Below, one piece after another: positions 1-11,038 of a stretch of 64,000 nt of DNA (position 1 is the stretch's first letter; each line of letters starts with the position of its first letter). The notes below the pieces were generated by a model that worked only from the letters and a program-made list of their open reading frames with translations, did no database searches and had not been told where the DNA came from. Location of the stretch: assembly GCA_902806595.1 (NCBI GenBank), contig CADCXC010000005.1, positions 1,178,001 through 1,242,000 of the forward strand, written 5' to 3'. The translations under genes were made by a program, and so were the position numbers. The DNA comes from Pyrenopolyporus hunteri. Taxonomy: Eukaryota > Ascomycota > Sordariomycetes > Xylariales > Hypoxylaceae.

Positions 1-557
1 CAAGCGTGCACCATCTCGTGGGCCAGGGTATCCTCGAGATGCGAGCGGTTCCGGATCTCGTTCGCGCAGATGAGGATCCCGTGGTCGGGGCTGAAGCCGC
101 CGGAGGCGCGGTGGACGTTGCCGTCGTCGGTCAGGCGCGCGGGGCACCGGCGGCACACGACGTTGGAGCCGTCGAGGCGGCCGTTGAGCGCCTCGACCTT
201 CTCGCGCATGAAGCGCACCGTGGGCGAGTGCGCGAACGCCCAGTCCCGGAACTGCTCGCACCGCGCGCAGTCCGCCGCCTCCTGCTCCCGGTACCGCCAC
301 TCCCGGTAGTGGAAGGCGCCCTCCGGCGTTATGCTGCCCGTCAGGATCTTGAAGTAGTTGACCCATTTCGACGTGCGCGGGTCGAACCCCGTCCGCGCCG
401 GGTCGTTCTCGACGATCTGCGGGAAGGGCTTGGTGGAGGAGGAGGAGGAGGAGGAAGAGGGGTCTGCTAGTGAGGTCGGGGAGGACGACGGGTTGGGCGC
501 CGCTGGAGTGGCTGCGGCTGCGGGGGGATTAGACGGTTGTTGCGGTTGTGAAGACAT
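1..557 (-). CDS. ATP23: Mitochondrial inner membrane metalloprotease ATP23 (partial, C-terminus off window)
   Basis: The reverse strand is open from an ATG at 557 to the window edge, giving the first 185 residues. The first 45 residues are low-complexity Pro/Ala/Ser, including a poly-Ser run encoded by a GGA/GAG-type repeat at 436-462. A conserved core follows: a CARCEQ motif, then a [10 protein letters not shown] motif, giving two Cys pairs. The zinc-protease signature HEMVH lies at residues 180-184, right at the edge. This is the M76 peptidase family; yeast Atp23 processes Atp6 and assists F0 assembly in the intermembrane space. The metal ligand downstream of HEMVH is outside the window. 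The gene is divergent from the glutamate 5-kinase gene, 409 bp away. No intron is seen in this part. Family identity is secure; the exact start is likely but the low-complexity N-terminus is weakly constrained. Confidence 0.93.
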   Translation of the reverse strand, partial: MSSQPQQPSNPPAAAATPAAPNPSSSPTSLADPSSSSSSSSTKPFPQIVENDPARTGFDPRTSKWVNYFKILTGSITPEGAFHYREWRYREQEAADCARCEQFRDWAFAHSPTVRFMREKVEALNGRLDGSNVVCRRCPARLTDDGNVHRASGGFSPDHGILICANEIRNRSHLEDTLAHEMVHA

Positions 558-966
558 CGTGGGTTCGGCTATTAATGTTGTAATGATGGTGATGTCTACC
601 TGGGTAGTTAAGTTCCGGGCAAGAATTAAGCTTCTAGATTTAGGTGGCTACCGGACTTTTACTACCTGTTTATTGGCCAAGATCTATCTGAACTAGTACC
701 TGTTCTAGCGCCTTAGTAGGCACCCTATACATAAAATATAGCGGGAATATAGCGGGTGCCACCCTAGGAGGTACATACCTAGGGACCTATAATACGGCTT
801 GGGGGTTACCTAAGGCCTTTTGAAATTCCGATCTCGGCCGGGGTTCCGCCGTAGCCCAATAGGAACTTTAACGTTTTCGTTTATTCGATGCTCAGCGAAG
901 CCTTGAAGGCGTACCAATGCTCCACATCCAACATTCCCTGGAGGTTGCCAGCGCGCCCTTGCAGCC
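558..966. other. Divergent intergenic region ATP23 / PRO1
   Basis: This 409-bp spacer separates two divergent start codons and must hold both promoters. It contains two nearby AT-rich copies of a TATAGCGGG word around 736-760. I see no other gene. Confidence 0.5.
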
Positions 967-2681
967 ATGGCAGATCCGGCGGGCCCAACGCCTTGTAAGT
1001 TAACCGTTGTTATACTTGATGGAAATATTGTATTTCATTGAGCTACCCTTATGTTTTTTTTTTTTTTTTTTGGATCAAGTTTGAGTCTATAGGTGCTGAT
1101 GTTCTCCTAATTAATTCTCATAGCCATGAAGGGGCCTAAGCCACTTACAATAGTGATCAAGTTAGGTGAGTCAAAATTCGGGGTTTGATAAACTCCTCTT
1201 CTTAAGTGGCTACCTGATGCAGTTACACAACTGAACTAAGCTAACTTATACCCAGGAACAAGTTCCATCGTCGATGAGAAGACCCACGAGCCTCTCTTAT
1301 CGATCCTGACTCTCATAGTTGAGACAGCTGTCAAGCTACGGAAAGATGGCCACAAAGTAGTCATTGTGTCCTCCGGCGCCATCGGTGTCGGTCTTCGACG
1401 AATGGATGTCGATAAGAGGCCGAAGCATTTATCCAAGTTACAAGCACTTGCGGCTATAGGCCAATGCCGCTTGATGAGTCTCTGGGATAGCCTTTTTGGG
1501 CATCTAAGGCAGCCTATCGCCCAGATTCTCCTGACAAGAAACGATATCGCAGATGTAAGTAAAAGGCTATAGAAAAGGGGTTGGGATACGTCTAACGAAA
1601 ATATGCTACAGCGGACACGATACCTAAATGCCCAGAATACCATAATGGAGCTTCTCGAAATGGGTGTCATACCAATCGTGAACGAAAACGATACCCTAGC
1701 AGTTGCCGAAATTAAATTCGGCGATAACGACACTCTCTCGGCCATTACCGCTGCTATGGTACATGCTAACTTCCTTTTCCTCATGACGGACGTCGATTGC
1801 TTGTATGATAAGAATCCACGGACACATGCCGATGCTAAGCCGATAGAAGAGGTCGAAGACATAGGCGCAATCCGTGCTGATGGTAAGGAGTCTAATGTAG
1901 AGCGTCGTTTGATCATACAACTAAAATGTCTCCAGTCTCCAGCGCGGGATCTGCGCTGGGAACCGGTGGAATGGGTACAAAGATCGTTGCCGCGAGGCTT
2001 GCAACATCTGCCGGCGTCACCACGGTCATCACCCGGTCTTCCTCCCCAGGAAACATCGTGAAGATCGTCCGCTACCTCCAAGCGCGCAAGAAGTGCGCTT
2101 CGTCGCAACATACACCTGTACCCGACGACGATGCGGAGGATCCTCTCTCCAAGTCAACCGCGTCGCTGGCCCTCGACGCACTAGAAAAACCACCACTACA
2201 CACGCGATTCCTCCCCCTCTCGCAGCCGATCAGAGACCGCTACTTCTGGATTCTCCACGGCCTAGCGCCGCACGGCACGATATATATCGACGTCGGCGCC
2301 CACCGCGCGCTTGCCGACAAGGCCGGTCTCCTCCCGGTAGGCGTCGTGGATGTGGAGGGGAACTTTGCGCAGCAAGAAGCCGTCCGCCTCGTGGTTGTGG
2401 AGAGGCTATCGGAGCCGGGACCTGATGGCAAACTCTGGGAAGGCCCGGGGGTTGAGGTCGGCAGAGCGTTGGTCAACTATGCGGCGCCGGAGATCGCCCG
2501 GATTAAGGGGCATCGAAGCACGCAGATCGAATCCCTGCTGGGCTACGCTGATAGCGAGTATGTGGCGGATCGGGAGAGCGTGAGCCTGCTCCGTAGGGAG
2601 AGCCGGCCGGTCACTCCCGTGTTCGACAAGGTAGCTGAGAGCGGAGGGGTGGCTGCTTACGAAAACGACATCAGCTTGTAG
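967..2681 (+). CDS. PRO1: Glutamate 5-kinase (proline biosynthesis)
   Basis: Five exons join in phase: 967-994, 1124-1165, 1256-1554, 1612-1882 and 1936-2681, giving 461 residues. The enzyme phosphorylates the gamma-carboxyl of glutamate, the first step of proline synthesis in the cytosol. Visible kinase motifs are VIKLGTSSIV near the N-terminus, VSSGAIGVG, the NENDTLAV loop and GDNDTLSA, then LMTDVDCLY and [12 protein letters not shown] after the fourth intron. A C-terminal PUA domain follows (around residues 340-440, IARIKGHRS). Length is slightly above yeast Pro1. The fourth intron (1883-1935) is only 53 bp and, if missed, breaks the protein at the conserved GTGGM motif. Intron 1 carries an 18-19 nt T run (about 1053-1071). 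The start at 967 was chosen because it splices in phase and there is no better upstream ATG. Confidence 0.93.
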
Positions 2682-3081
2682 AAAGCTCTGTGATACTACT
2701 ACTACTACTACTTCACATAGATAGACGGCGTTAAGGAAACATACGGTTATACGGCTTCGAAAAGTAGTTTTGCTAGATGTGTAGTCTTCAAATAGAGGGA
2801 TATCATGCTAATAGACATTGCATTTATATCGTCCCGTAGCCTTATAGAAAGGACCAAGGTCGCATAGAGAATTTGTATGATAGCCGCAAACGCCTCCGAA
2901 TGCACACATAACTCGAGCCAATTCCAAACTCCGGGCCTTCGTCTTTCTTCTAGTGTCAAAACCCGCCGGCGATTCCTTTGCTTTTTATCTGTATATACAT
3001 ACACCTCCCACTCCATTACTTTCTCTCTCCTTTATTTCTTTTGGTCAAGATGATTAGGAAGAACGTGAGGCCGATAGCCGC
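2682..3081. other. Convergent 3' spacer PRO1 / NIP7
   Basis: This AT-rich region lies between two gene 3' ends. It contains a short (ACT)n run near 2695-2711. I see no gene in it. Confidence 0.5.
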
Positions 3082-3781
3082 TCAGCCTGCAAACAGCGTG
3101 TCCTCGTCTCGGAGATACTCGCCGCAATCGGCTTGCCGGAAGCACACGATGCCGGTGGGATCGAGGCGTCGGGCTTCAGCGGTGCTGCGCGCGGTGACGC
3201 CGAAGCCGAGGGGGGTGTCGGACATGTTGTAGATGACGACGCCCTGGTGGCTGGGGCAGTCGTCGGACCAGCGGCCGACGTGGGCCTTGACGATGTTGCC
3301 GCCGTATAGGAAGGGCATCTCGCCGTTGGGCTTGATCCATAGCTTGTATCGCGCGTGCTCGGCTAGGATGGGTAGCGCTGTGATGTGTAATCGGAACTTG
3401 TTGCCCGACTTGGTGAATTTGCCTATAGGGGGCGGTTCTGGTTAGCGTTTGCTCGTTTCAGTCGCCCTCCGCACGGATGGGCTTGGGGTGGGAGGCATCA
3501 TCGAAGAAGGTAATGGGTATAATAGAGGTTATAGGGCGTATATATGGCTCCATACCTAAGCAGATACCCAGCGATCCAAGACGATCTCTCGATATCGACG
3601 TGGCGAGGTTAGCGACGGAGAGCAGGACATAGTATACTCTGTCGCGATTCAAGCGGAAGACATAGCGATCGGCGTCGGGCGAGTCGTCGAGCGGCGCAAT
3701 TAAATTCTTGAGGGAGCTGCCGGTGTAGTTGGCCAGCTTCTCGAAGAGGATCTTCGTCTCTTGCTCTGTTAATTGCCGCAT
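3082..3781 (-). CDS. NIP7: 60S ribosome subunit biogenesis protein NIP7
   Basis: Two exons, 3781-3556 and 3422-3082, encode 188 residues. The start MRQLTEQETK and the motif LGSLGICLGKFTKS across the junction are near identical to the eukaryotic NIP7 family, as are KLWIKPNGEMPFLYG, KAHVGRWSDD and GIVCFRQADCGEYLRDED. The C-terminal half is a PUA RNA-binding domain. NIP7 binds pre-60S particles in the nucleolus and is needed for 27S pre-rRNA processing. The single intron (3423-3555) is 133 bp. The gene is head-to-head with NOC3, another 60S assembly factor. Identity is very secure. Confidence 0.96.
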
Positions 3782-4062
3782 TGTGATTGTATCTCGTCGT
3801 ATGTGTCGTGGGAGTCCGGACGATAGAGGCTGGCGCGGGGTGCGCTTTGCATTTCACGTAGAAAAAATTCTGCCACCTGGAAATTTTGGCGGTGAGACAA
3901 GTACAAAGTAAAGCGGAATTGTCCCGATTGGCTAGATCGAGGTCTATGTGGGTCTTAACTGCAGAGATCTGCAGGGATCTCTGAATTTTTGAGTTTCTTC
4001 GTCGGCCTTCAAGAAAGTCGAACGCTTCTCATTTCACCAATTTTCAAGATCCAAGGTCGATA
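3782..4062. promoter_or_regulatory. Shared bidirectional promoter NIP7 / NOC3
   Basis: Only 281 bp separate two divergent ribosome-assembly genes. The spacer holds A/T cores resembling the yeast RRPE element: GAAAAAATTC at 3861-3870, GAAATTTTGG at 3880-3889 and TGAATTTTTGAG at 3982-3993. It also holds a perfect 8-bp inverted repeat with 6-nt spacing at 3962-3983 (CAGAGATC ... GATCTCTG). The regulatory role is inferred. Confidence 0.5.
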
Positions 4063-6105
4063 ATGGCGTCTAGACCAGCAAAGAAGAGGAAGCTCACTCC
4101 GCCTTCGGATGATGAGGGCTCCTCGCGCAAATCTAGCTCGAAGATCCAAAAAGCATTTTTAGCCAATGCGGCCAATTGGGACCTAGAGCAAGAGTATGAG
4201 ACAAGAGCGCGGAAAGGGAAGAAGAAAGAAAAAGAGAGTACTCGTCTCCCTTTAAAGCTCCAAGACGGGCGTATACAGCATGTCTCTGCCCCGGCGAGTG
4301 ACTTGCGGTCCATTGAGAGCGACGACGACTGGTTGGAAGGCGCCGAGGATGAGTCCGAGGATGAAGAAGCTGCGAAGAAAACGGAGCCCGAGAAGCCTGA
4401 GATACCCGAGCACCAGCAAATCTTAGAAGCAAAGGAGGAGTTGGCTAAGATAGCCCTAATGCTCAATGAGACCCCCGAGGAGAACGGTGGCGCCTTCAAG
4501 GCCTTGGCCAAGATTGGGCAGTCCAGAATTCCGGCCATACAAAGTCTTACCTTGGCCACTCAGCTAGCTGTTTACAAGGATGTCATACCCGGCTATCGAA
4601 TACGGCCAGTGGCGGAAGATGCGCCGGAGGAGAAGCTCTCGAAAGATGTGAAAAGGGTCCGGACTTACGAAACGTCTCTCATCTCAGGTTATCAAGCATA
4701 TGTGAAGGATCTCACCAGGCACGCCAAGTCGAAGCAGAGCACTGCCAGTGTCGCCATCACTTGTGCTTGTAACCTACTAACCGCCGTACCCCATTTCAAT
4801 TTCCGGTCCGACCTAGTCAAGATCCTAGTTGGGAAGCTGAGCACGAGACACGTCGACGACGACTTCAATAAGTGTCTTCGAGCGCTCGAAACCCTTTTCG
4901 AGGAAGACGAGGAGGGTCGCCCGTCTATGGAAGCGGTCTCGCTCCTCTCGAAGATGATGAAGGCCAAAGAGTACCAGGTAAACGAAAGCGTTGTTAATCT
5001 CTTCCTCCATCTGCGTCTACTATCGGATTTCTCCGGCAAGGGGTCAAAAGACTCTATAGATCGCCCCAACGGTGCCGTCGGTCCCAACGGCAAGAAGCCT
5101 AAGTTTAAGAAAGAATTCCGGACCAAGCGAGAACGAAAGAAGATAAAGGAACAGAAAGCGCTACAGAAGGATATGGCTCAAGCGGATGCGCTCGTTCAGC
5201 ATGAGGAGCGCGATCGCATGGAGGGAGAAACATTGAAGCTCGTGTTCGCTACGTACTTCCGAATCCTCAAGATGCGGGTGCCGCACCTAATGGGTGCCGT
5301 TCTGGAGGGTCTATCCAAATACGCGCACTTGATCAACCAGAACTTTTTCGGCGACCTCCTAGAGGCGCTAAAAGATCTCATCCGACACAGTAAGGCCGAC
5401 GAGGACAACGATGCGGACGATAAAGAGGAAGAAGACGCAGAAGAAGACGACGATGTCCCTATCCGCAACCCCTCCCGCGAAGCCCTTCTCTGCACGACTA
5501 CGGCGTTCGCGTTGCTCGCCGGCCAGGACGCGCACAACGCGCGCGCGGACCTACACCTCGACCTATCCTTCTTCACCACGCACCTATACCAGACCCTTCT
5601 CCCGCTGAGCCTCAACCCGGACCTTGAGCTCGGCGCGCGATCCCTCCACCTCCCCGACCCAGACAAGCCGTCGTCCGCTAGGTCTGGAAAACCTGGCAGC
5701 AGCAACAAAGTTAACCTACAGACGACAACTGTTCTCCTGATCCGATGCCTGACGGCCGTGCTCCTGCCGCACTGGAACATCCGCTCGGTGCCGCCGGCGC
5801 GCCTGGCCGCGTTCGCGAAGCAGCTGTCGACGGCGGCGCTGCACATGCCGGAGAAGTCGGCGCGCGCGGCCCTCGCGCTGCTCGCGGACGTGGCGCGCAC
5901 CCACGGCCGCCGCATCGCCGCGCTCTGGAACACCGAGGAGCGCAAGGGCGACGGCGCCTTCAACCCCCTCGCCGAGAGCGCCGAGGCCAGCAACCCCTTC
6001 GCCGCGACGGTCTGGGAGGGCGAGATCTTGCGCCGCCATTACTGTCCTGCGGTCCGCGAGGGCGTGGCGATTGTGCAGAAGAGTTTGAGTTTGGCGGAGC
6101 GGTAG
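4063..6105 (+). CDS. NOC3: Nucleolar complex-associated protein 3 (NOC3)
   Basis: A single exon encodes 680 residues. The N-terminus has a basic nuclear-targeting run (PAKKRKL) and acidic stretches. A NOC3-type segment follows, containing IQSLTLATQLAVYKDVIPGY and RTYETSLISGYQAYV, the hallmark of the family. A lysine/glutamate-rich region lies near residues 340-390, an acidic insert near 445-470, and a C-terminal CBF/Mak21-like domain ends near WEGEILRRHYCPAVRE. NOC3 forms the Noc2-Noc3 complex that moves pre-60S particles from nucleolus to nucleoplasm; in yeast it is also implicated in replication initiation. The length matches the family. GC content rises strongly in the last 400 bp, where several antisense open frames are shadows. 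It shares a promoter with NIP7. Confidence 0.95.
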   Translation: MASRPAKKRKLTPPSDDEGSSRKSSSKIQKAFLANAANWDLEQEYETRARKGKKKEKESTRLPLKLQDGRIQHVSAPASDLRSIESDDDWLEGAEDESEDEEAAKKTEPEKPEIPEHQQILEAKEELAKIALMLNETPEENGGAFKALAKIGQSRIPAIQSLTLATQLAVYKDVIPGYRIRPVAEDAPEEKLSKDVKRVRTYETSLISGYQAYVKDLTRHAKSKQSTASVAITCACNLLTAVPHFNFRSDLVKILVGKLSTRHVDDDFNKCLRALETLFEEDEEGRPSMEAVSLLSKMMKAKEYQVNESVVNLFLHLRLLSDFSGKGSKDSIDRPNGAVGPNGKKPKFKKEFRTKRERKKIKEQKALQKDMAQADALVQHEERDRMEGETLKLVFATYFRILKMRVPHLMGAVLEGLSKYAHLINQNFFGDLLEALKDLIRHSKADEDNDADDKEEEDAEEDDDVPIRNPSREALLCTTTAFALLAGQDAHNARADLHLDLSFFTTHLYQTLLPLSLNPDLELGARSLHLPDPDKPSSARSGKPGSSNKVNLQTTTVLLIRCLTAVLLPHWNIRSVPPARLAAFAKQLSTAALHMPEKSARAALALLADVARTHGRRIAALWNTEERKGDGAFNPLAESAEASNPFAATVWEGEILRRHYCPAVREGVAIVQKSLSLAER

Positions 6106-7292
6106 TGGGGAGGGGGAATGGATAGGGAGAGGGTGAGGGAGAGGGAGAGGAAGGAAAGGGGGATTTATACCTAGGATGGAGTCAAGAAGGAGAGTAAGTT
6201 CGGGAAGTTGGGTTGGTGCAGATGGGCTTTGATATATCGATACACCGACGAAGAAGAGGGTGAATTTGAGTATTCAATACCGTCTGTCCTACGGTCCTAA
6301 GTCCGATCTGTGTAGTAGACGCCTCGATATTCGCTCGGTTTCGTCTACGTAGGCGCTATATCGTTGATACTTCAGAAATATACGGTTCCTACCCGAGAGT
6401 AACGCTCCCGATCGCCTTACCTCGGTGACTGTTTAGGTGGCATGGACAGTTAAGGGTCGATATGGCTTCTGTGAGTTCACTCGTAATCCTTAGCCCGGTT
6501 ACCCCTAAGGCTCTCCTTATTACTATAGGCCTTACTCAGCATCGATCTCGACAGTCACAATTCAAGGAAAGGTCGTCATGGGTTTCATCATCTATAATTA
6601 GTCCCTATCTACGGGCTCAACGAATTAACTAAGCGTCATATAATAGCCATCAGCTTCCACACCCTTGACAGATTCGCGGATCCAAGTTGCTACCAAATGT
6701 GCAAAGAACTCAGTCCGGATTCTTAATTACATGGCTACCAAGGTGCGTAATCCGCATGGCGACGCGAGGAAATAGAAAGGAAAAAACAAAATGAAATTAT
6801 GGGTCCAGCAAGATCTGCCCCGGCCGTACCATTGCTTTCGGTGTCATGACGAGAGAGTTGTTAGGGGGCCAACAGTAGGGAATATTATGATATTCTGTTG
6901 TTGAATCCCCTCTTCGGTGAAATGCAGCGGTTCCGATATGAGGCGATGCGATTAGGGACCTAACAACTTGTAAGCACTGTCTTTGGCGTGGTAGACTCAT
7001 AGCTGGGGTTGATATGGACGTACCTTAGCAAACTTGCGTTGACAGCGGCAAGTTAAAAACATATCCATGGTATCAAAACCATCTCACTCAGAAACCCCCA
7101 TACGGCCAAGGTTCCCGATGAATACGATAATGCGCGGTTAGGGAGACAAAAGTCTAAGCTGAGGTACACAACGCTCAGAGTACCCCCCTTAGGGTCCAGA
7201 CAAAGTGAAGGAGACAACCCTATCACACAGGCAAGGAATTTGACAATTGTCACCCAGCACCCCGACCAAGCCAGCAAGTGTAACCCGCCAGC
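6106..7292. other. Intergenic spacer with no gene seen
   Basis: This spacer lies between the 3' ends of NOC3 and the RGG-rich gene. A purine-rich GAGAGG run sits directly after NOC3 (6110-6160). Open frames in the remainder are short and show no recognisable protein. Confidence 0.45.
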
Positions 7293-8411
7293 CTACGACG
7301 CCCAGCGCGAATTCGCCAAGCCAGGGCCCTTCGACGTACCACTGGTCACGACGGAGCCAGCCGGCGCGAGCGTGCCGCGTCGTTCCTGGGCCGGCGGGTC
7401 GACGAGCATGGGCTCGCCAGGGAAATTCCCCGAAGACCAGGCGTTCTCCGTGTTCCAGCGCGACGCCGCGAGGCCCCTGAGAACCGGCCTGCTGTTGCCA
7501 CCGCTGCCGCTGTTATTGTTGTTGTTATTGCTGCTAGCCTCCACGCCACCCATGGCCACGTCTTCATCCCGCTGGGATCCGCCCCCGACGGTGTACGGCA
7601 TGACCGGCTGGCCGATCGCCTCGACTTCCTCGTCGAGGAGCGACGGTTCGGACGGGCCCATGCTGGAGTCGTGGTTTTCGGGGGGAACGGGCCCCCATCG
7701 CTGCGGCGCTGGGTTGGCCGGGGGCATAGGGGTGTCTGCGCTGGTAGACGAGCGGAAACCCGTCGGGGTTTGATGCTGGGAGTCTGGTCGTCCCCAGGAC
7801 GATTGGAGGTACAAGTGCGGGTGTGATTCTCGGGTGACTGGGGCGAATGGGGATGTAATGCTCGGGCGGGACTGCTGGCCGAGACGGAATAGAGATGGGC
7901 GACCGGTGTCTTGCGCTCGCGCTCGAGCGGGCTCTTCCGCGCGTTCGCCTTTGATGCGCTTGGTTGCGTTGGCGTCCTGCTCGCTACTCGCGATACGCTT
8001 CTGGAAATTCTCTGGGCTGCCGCTGCCCGCTGGGCTAGGGACCTGTCCCTGGTGGACTCTGTCCATGTAAGAAGGAGAGACGTTTTGCCACCCGGAGGTC
8101 GTCTCCCAGGCCGATTGTTGGCTGGGGGTTAAATTATCAGCCCGTTGCGTTGGGCGGCGATGAGGCTGTCCCGCGTCTTCTCGGGCGTGCGTCGGTACGT
8201 ACGGGGTTTGCTGAGGATGGTCCTGAGCGCCGCCGCCCCGACCCTGTTGATACGGTTGCGGGCGGGCGTTTCCTGGGGCGCCTCCTCGTCGTCCGCCGTC
8301 CGCGTTACCCCTTCCGCGACCTCGGCCTCGATTGTTGCGTCGGGGCGCTTGTGCGCGAGTGAAGGACGCTTGAAGCTCCTTCGCATCCTCCAGATTCCCA
8401 CGTCCATACAT
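7293..8411 (-). CDS. RGG-rich intrinsically disordered protein, function unknown
   Basis: One exon encodes 372 residues starting MYGRGNLEDAKEL. The ATG has a good context (TCAAG before it). Residues 25-60 are an RGG/RGRG block, the type that binds RNA and is arginine-methylated. The middle is low-complexity Pro/Ser/Gln. A poly-Asn run of six follows near residue 290 (a GTT/ATT-type repeat on the plus strand at 7511-7533). The C-terminal third holds two related motifs, GLAASRW and, at the very C-terminus, GLANSRWAS. I do not recognise a named family. The composition suggests an RNA-associated or condensate-forming protein, which is inference. Upstream splicing to another exon cannot be ruled out. 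Confidence 0.7.
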   Translation of the reverse strand: MYGRGNLEDAKELQASFTRAQAPRRNNRGRGRGRGNADGGRRGGAPGNARPQPYQQGRGGGAQDHPQQTPYVPTHAREDAGQPHRRPTQRADNLTPSQQSAWETTSGWQNVSPSYMDRVHQGQVPSPAGSGSPENFQKRIASSEQDANATKRIKGERAEEPARARAQDTGRPSLFRLGQQSRPSITSPFAPVTRESHPHLYLQSSWGRPDSQHQTPTGFRSSTSADTPMPPANPAPQRWGPVPPENHDSSMGPSEPSLLDEEVEAIGQPVMPYTVGGGSQRDEDVAMGGVEASSNNNNNNSGSGGNSRPVLRGLAASRWNTENAWSSGNFPGEPMLVDPPAQERRGTLAPAGSVVTSGTSKGPGLANSRWAS

Positions 8412-9451
8412 CTTGACAATGTGACCTGGGTCCTTTGGGGTCTTTTGGGTTCTTTACTAGTTGGAATCGAACACTTTGAGGAATCTCGTTAGATTCTGGG
8501 GGCGGGAATAAGGTAGACTTAGAAGGTGGGAAGAAGAAATGGTAGGTAAGGGGAAAAGGTATGAAAGGTATGGGTGGTAGATGAAGGAGTCTGGGATGTG
8601 GATTGCCTAACAATGAGCCGCTCTCTGTGTTGATGGGAGAAACAGGCAGAAAGGTAACTAGAGAAATGTCCCAGGATGTGGGTATGAAGATCGTATAGAC
8701 GATAGGGCGTATCTCTGGGGTAAGTAGGAACTTACGGATCGATATGTGTGGGTAAGATGAGGTAATGAAAGTCCCTATGGTTGAGTGGATTCCGTAGAAC
8801 GTCGCCTCGAGACAATAGGAAGTAGGCAGGGTTATAGACAGGTGTATTGTATATGGTCCTTTCCTTAAATACCCAAATGTCTGACTTTCTACTTTTGTGT
8901 TTACGTAGATAGGTGTTGAAGAAGGTGGGCTCCTATGAGCAGGTACATATACTCGATTTACCTACCTAGCTCACTCGGCTCCCCCCTTTTCGTCTTCGTT
9001 AATTTGATGGCCCGGTGATTGGAACCGACTCGTCTTTCCTACCAGGTACTGATAATATGTGTAACTAAAACCGAAGTCGGTCTTAGGCGTATAGGTAGCA
9101 TGTACGCATCGTTAGCAAGAAATTCACGGTTCGAACTAGCAAGATACCGTGGTTCAGATTGATACCTGCAGGCACCCATCAAGGGCAAACAGGAGTGCGA
9201 GACAAAGAGTTGAGTCTACAATAAATCACATGGAAATCTAGAATACCTATCTCATTTTTATGGATTTTGACGGCGTTGTATCTTTAAATACAGTAGCTGC
9301 TCTATTCATATCTCATTATAGATACTAAACTTGGTGCTTAGGATAGGATATCTCGTGTTGGTAGTCCTTATAGTGCATAGGTGGGTACTCTATCACAACG
9401 AGGAGTCTTTCAGCAGTCTTTCAGCAGTGTAAGAACCATATCTATTATGAC
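8412..9451. other. Intergenic spacer with no gene seen
   Basis: This holds the presumed promoter and leader of the RGG-rich gene (8412-8900) and the 3' region of POP3. A duplicated 12-mer, GTCTTTCAGCAG, lies in tandem at about 9404-9427. No protein-like frame is seen. Confidence 0.45.
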
Positions 9452-10333
9452 CTAGGTGGATACACGGTTACGTTGCTTCTTGCTGCCCACAAACGTCTCT
9501 ATGCTATTAATGTTTGTCCCTCTATACTCGGCCTTCTTCGCCTCTTCGAGCCATTGTATTTCAACTACTGGAACATGTTGCCGAGTGAATTCAACTAACC
9601 CTCTCGAATTCGGAGCGCCTTCGCGGAGTCCAATGCAGGAGACACGAGGTATGCCCAGGGCATCGGATAGACGGTCCTCGCACGATTTCGATAGTCCCAC
9701 TAATCTGATGGATATTCGTTCTGGATGTGACTTTGAGGCAACAGCTACCATCTGGGGGAGGTGCCCATTGAGGGCGTTCGGCTGCCCAGACCGAGCAACA
9801 AAGATGATTGAATAAGGGGGTAAAGATACGTCTTCACCAGGAGTTTTACCATCCTGATTGGGCTCCATACTCTGTGCTCTGGATGCTAAACTCTGGAGAT
9901 GACGTGTAACAGTTGTAAGTCCAACATCAACATAGGATCTCACTTCTGGTGCTGGAAGAGTTTGAGCGTCTCCAGATTGAGCGGCTGGTGCTTTGCGCTT
10001 CCGTTTCTTGTCGCGTTTACCTTTCGACAGCTGGACATGCTCCGCACGAAACCGTCCCAAAGGGGCAAGTAGGCTGACCTAAGACGTTAGCATAAAACGC
10101 GATAGTATGAAATGCGAAGAGATCCATAGCGGAAGAGTAAACAAGTTGGAGCTACCTATATTGGGAATTATCCTGTGTCGGTTATGATATCCATTCACAG
10201 AAGATCTCTTGACTTACGTGCATAGAAGCTCCAAGATTGTCTCTTGATCTTCGAGAGTTACACTAGGCCTATCACTGAGATTAACATCCCAATAAATTCC
10301 AGTTGGAATAGTGGAGGCTGTATTTCGTACCAT
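9452..10333 (-). CDS. POP3: RNase P/MRP protein subunit POP3 (L7Ae/Rpp38-like)
   Basis: Two exons, 10333-10218 and 10073-9452, encode 245 residues. The junction uses the acceptor after GTCAG at 10074, which gives the continuous motif LLCTLLAPLGRFRAEHV; the nearer TTAG acceptor breaks the frame. A lysine-rich linker (KGKRDKKRKRK) follows, then SIIFVARSGQPNALNGHLPQ and LVGLSKSCEDRLSDALGIPR. These resemble fungal Pop3 proteins, which share the L7Ae fold and are subunits of nuclear RNase P and RNase MRP. The C-terminus ends in ETFVGSKKQRNRVST. I recognise the family from memory of fungal orthologs; sequence conservation outside fungi is weak, so identity is likely rather than certain. Confidence 0.8.
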
Positions 10334-11038
10334 GATACCGCTGAATATGGCGTGTCTAGTTGGTGGATGATTTTTTTCTTTTTATCCATCTTTGGGCGCT
10401 GCCTAGATCAAGGGCAGGATGGCGTATAAACAGGTAATGTTTGTAAATCAGAAGTAGGAAATAGAATAGGTATTCAGTGAGACCCGTCGTCTTTGCCAAT
10501 GCTGCCAGCCTGGATGGACATAATATCAATTGAAGAGCTAGAATAATTGTTCACTGGAATAAATCGAATAAATCGAAGGTACCTGGGTGGATATTGGGTA
10601 TAAGCCGCTAAACACGCCGCTGGAATTAGAATTGGTCTGTGCTCGATCACCGACTTTTAGAAATCGAGTTTTTTTTTTATTTTTTTTATCATTTTTCCTC
10701 CTACCTAATTCTTATCAAAAATGGCCTATACGTCAATGGTAAACATAACGAAGACAAACAACTATTTAGTTTTATTGTCGCTCTATTCCGAGGGTTTCGG
10801 GGACTGGTGAGGACATTCTTAGAAACGTACTTCTGAATCAACTTTGGTAACCCAGCCTTTGCGTTAGATTATACATAGTAGGTAGATACCCTAGCCAAAA
10901 TGTATGGCTCTATTCAAGACCTTGGAATTAACTCATGCTACTTAATAAATACTATATATATCAAACTCGCTATGCCAAAACTTTGCCCATATTGCTCCTA
11001 ACGTCCTACAGATCTTTCCAATATCACGGCGGCATTTA
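10334..11038. other. Intergenic spacer with no gene seen
   Basis: This AT-rich region contains T-rich runs near 10660-10700. It must hold the POP3 promoter. No coding sequence is recognised. Confidence 0.45.

Noticed and set aside
1236..2111. 291-residue open frame antisense to the glutamate 5-kinase gene
   Set aside because: It lies opposite well-supported exons, crosses real introns and has no protein-like motifs.
5745..6125. 126-residue GC-rich frame within the NOC3 gene
   Set aside because: It is a shadow frame of the GC-rich NOC3 C-terminal coding region.
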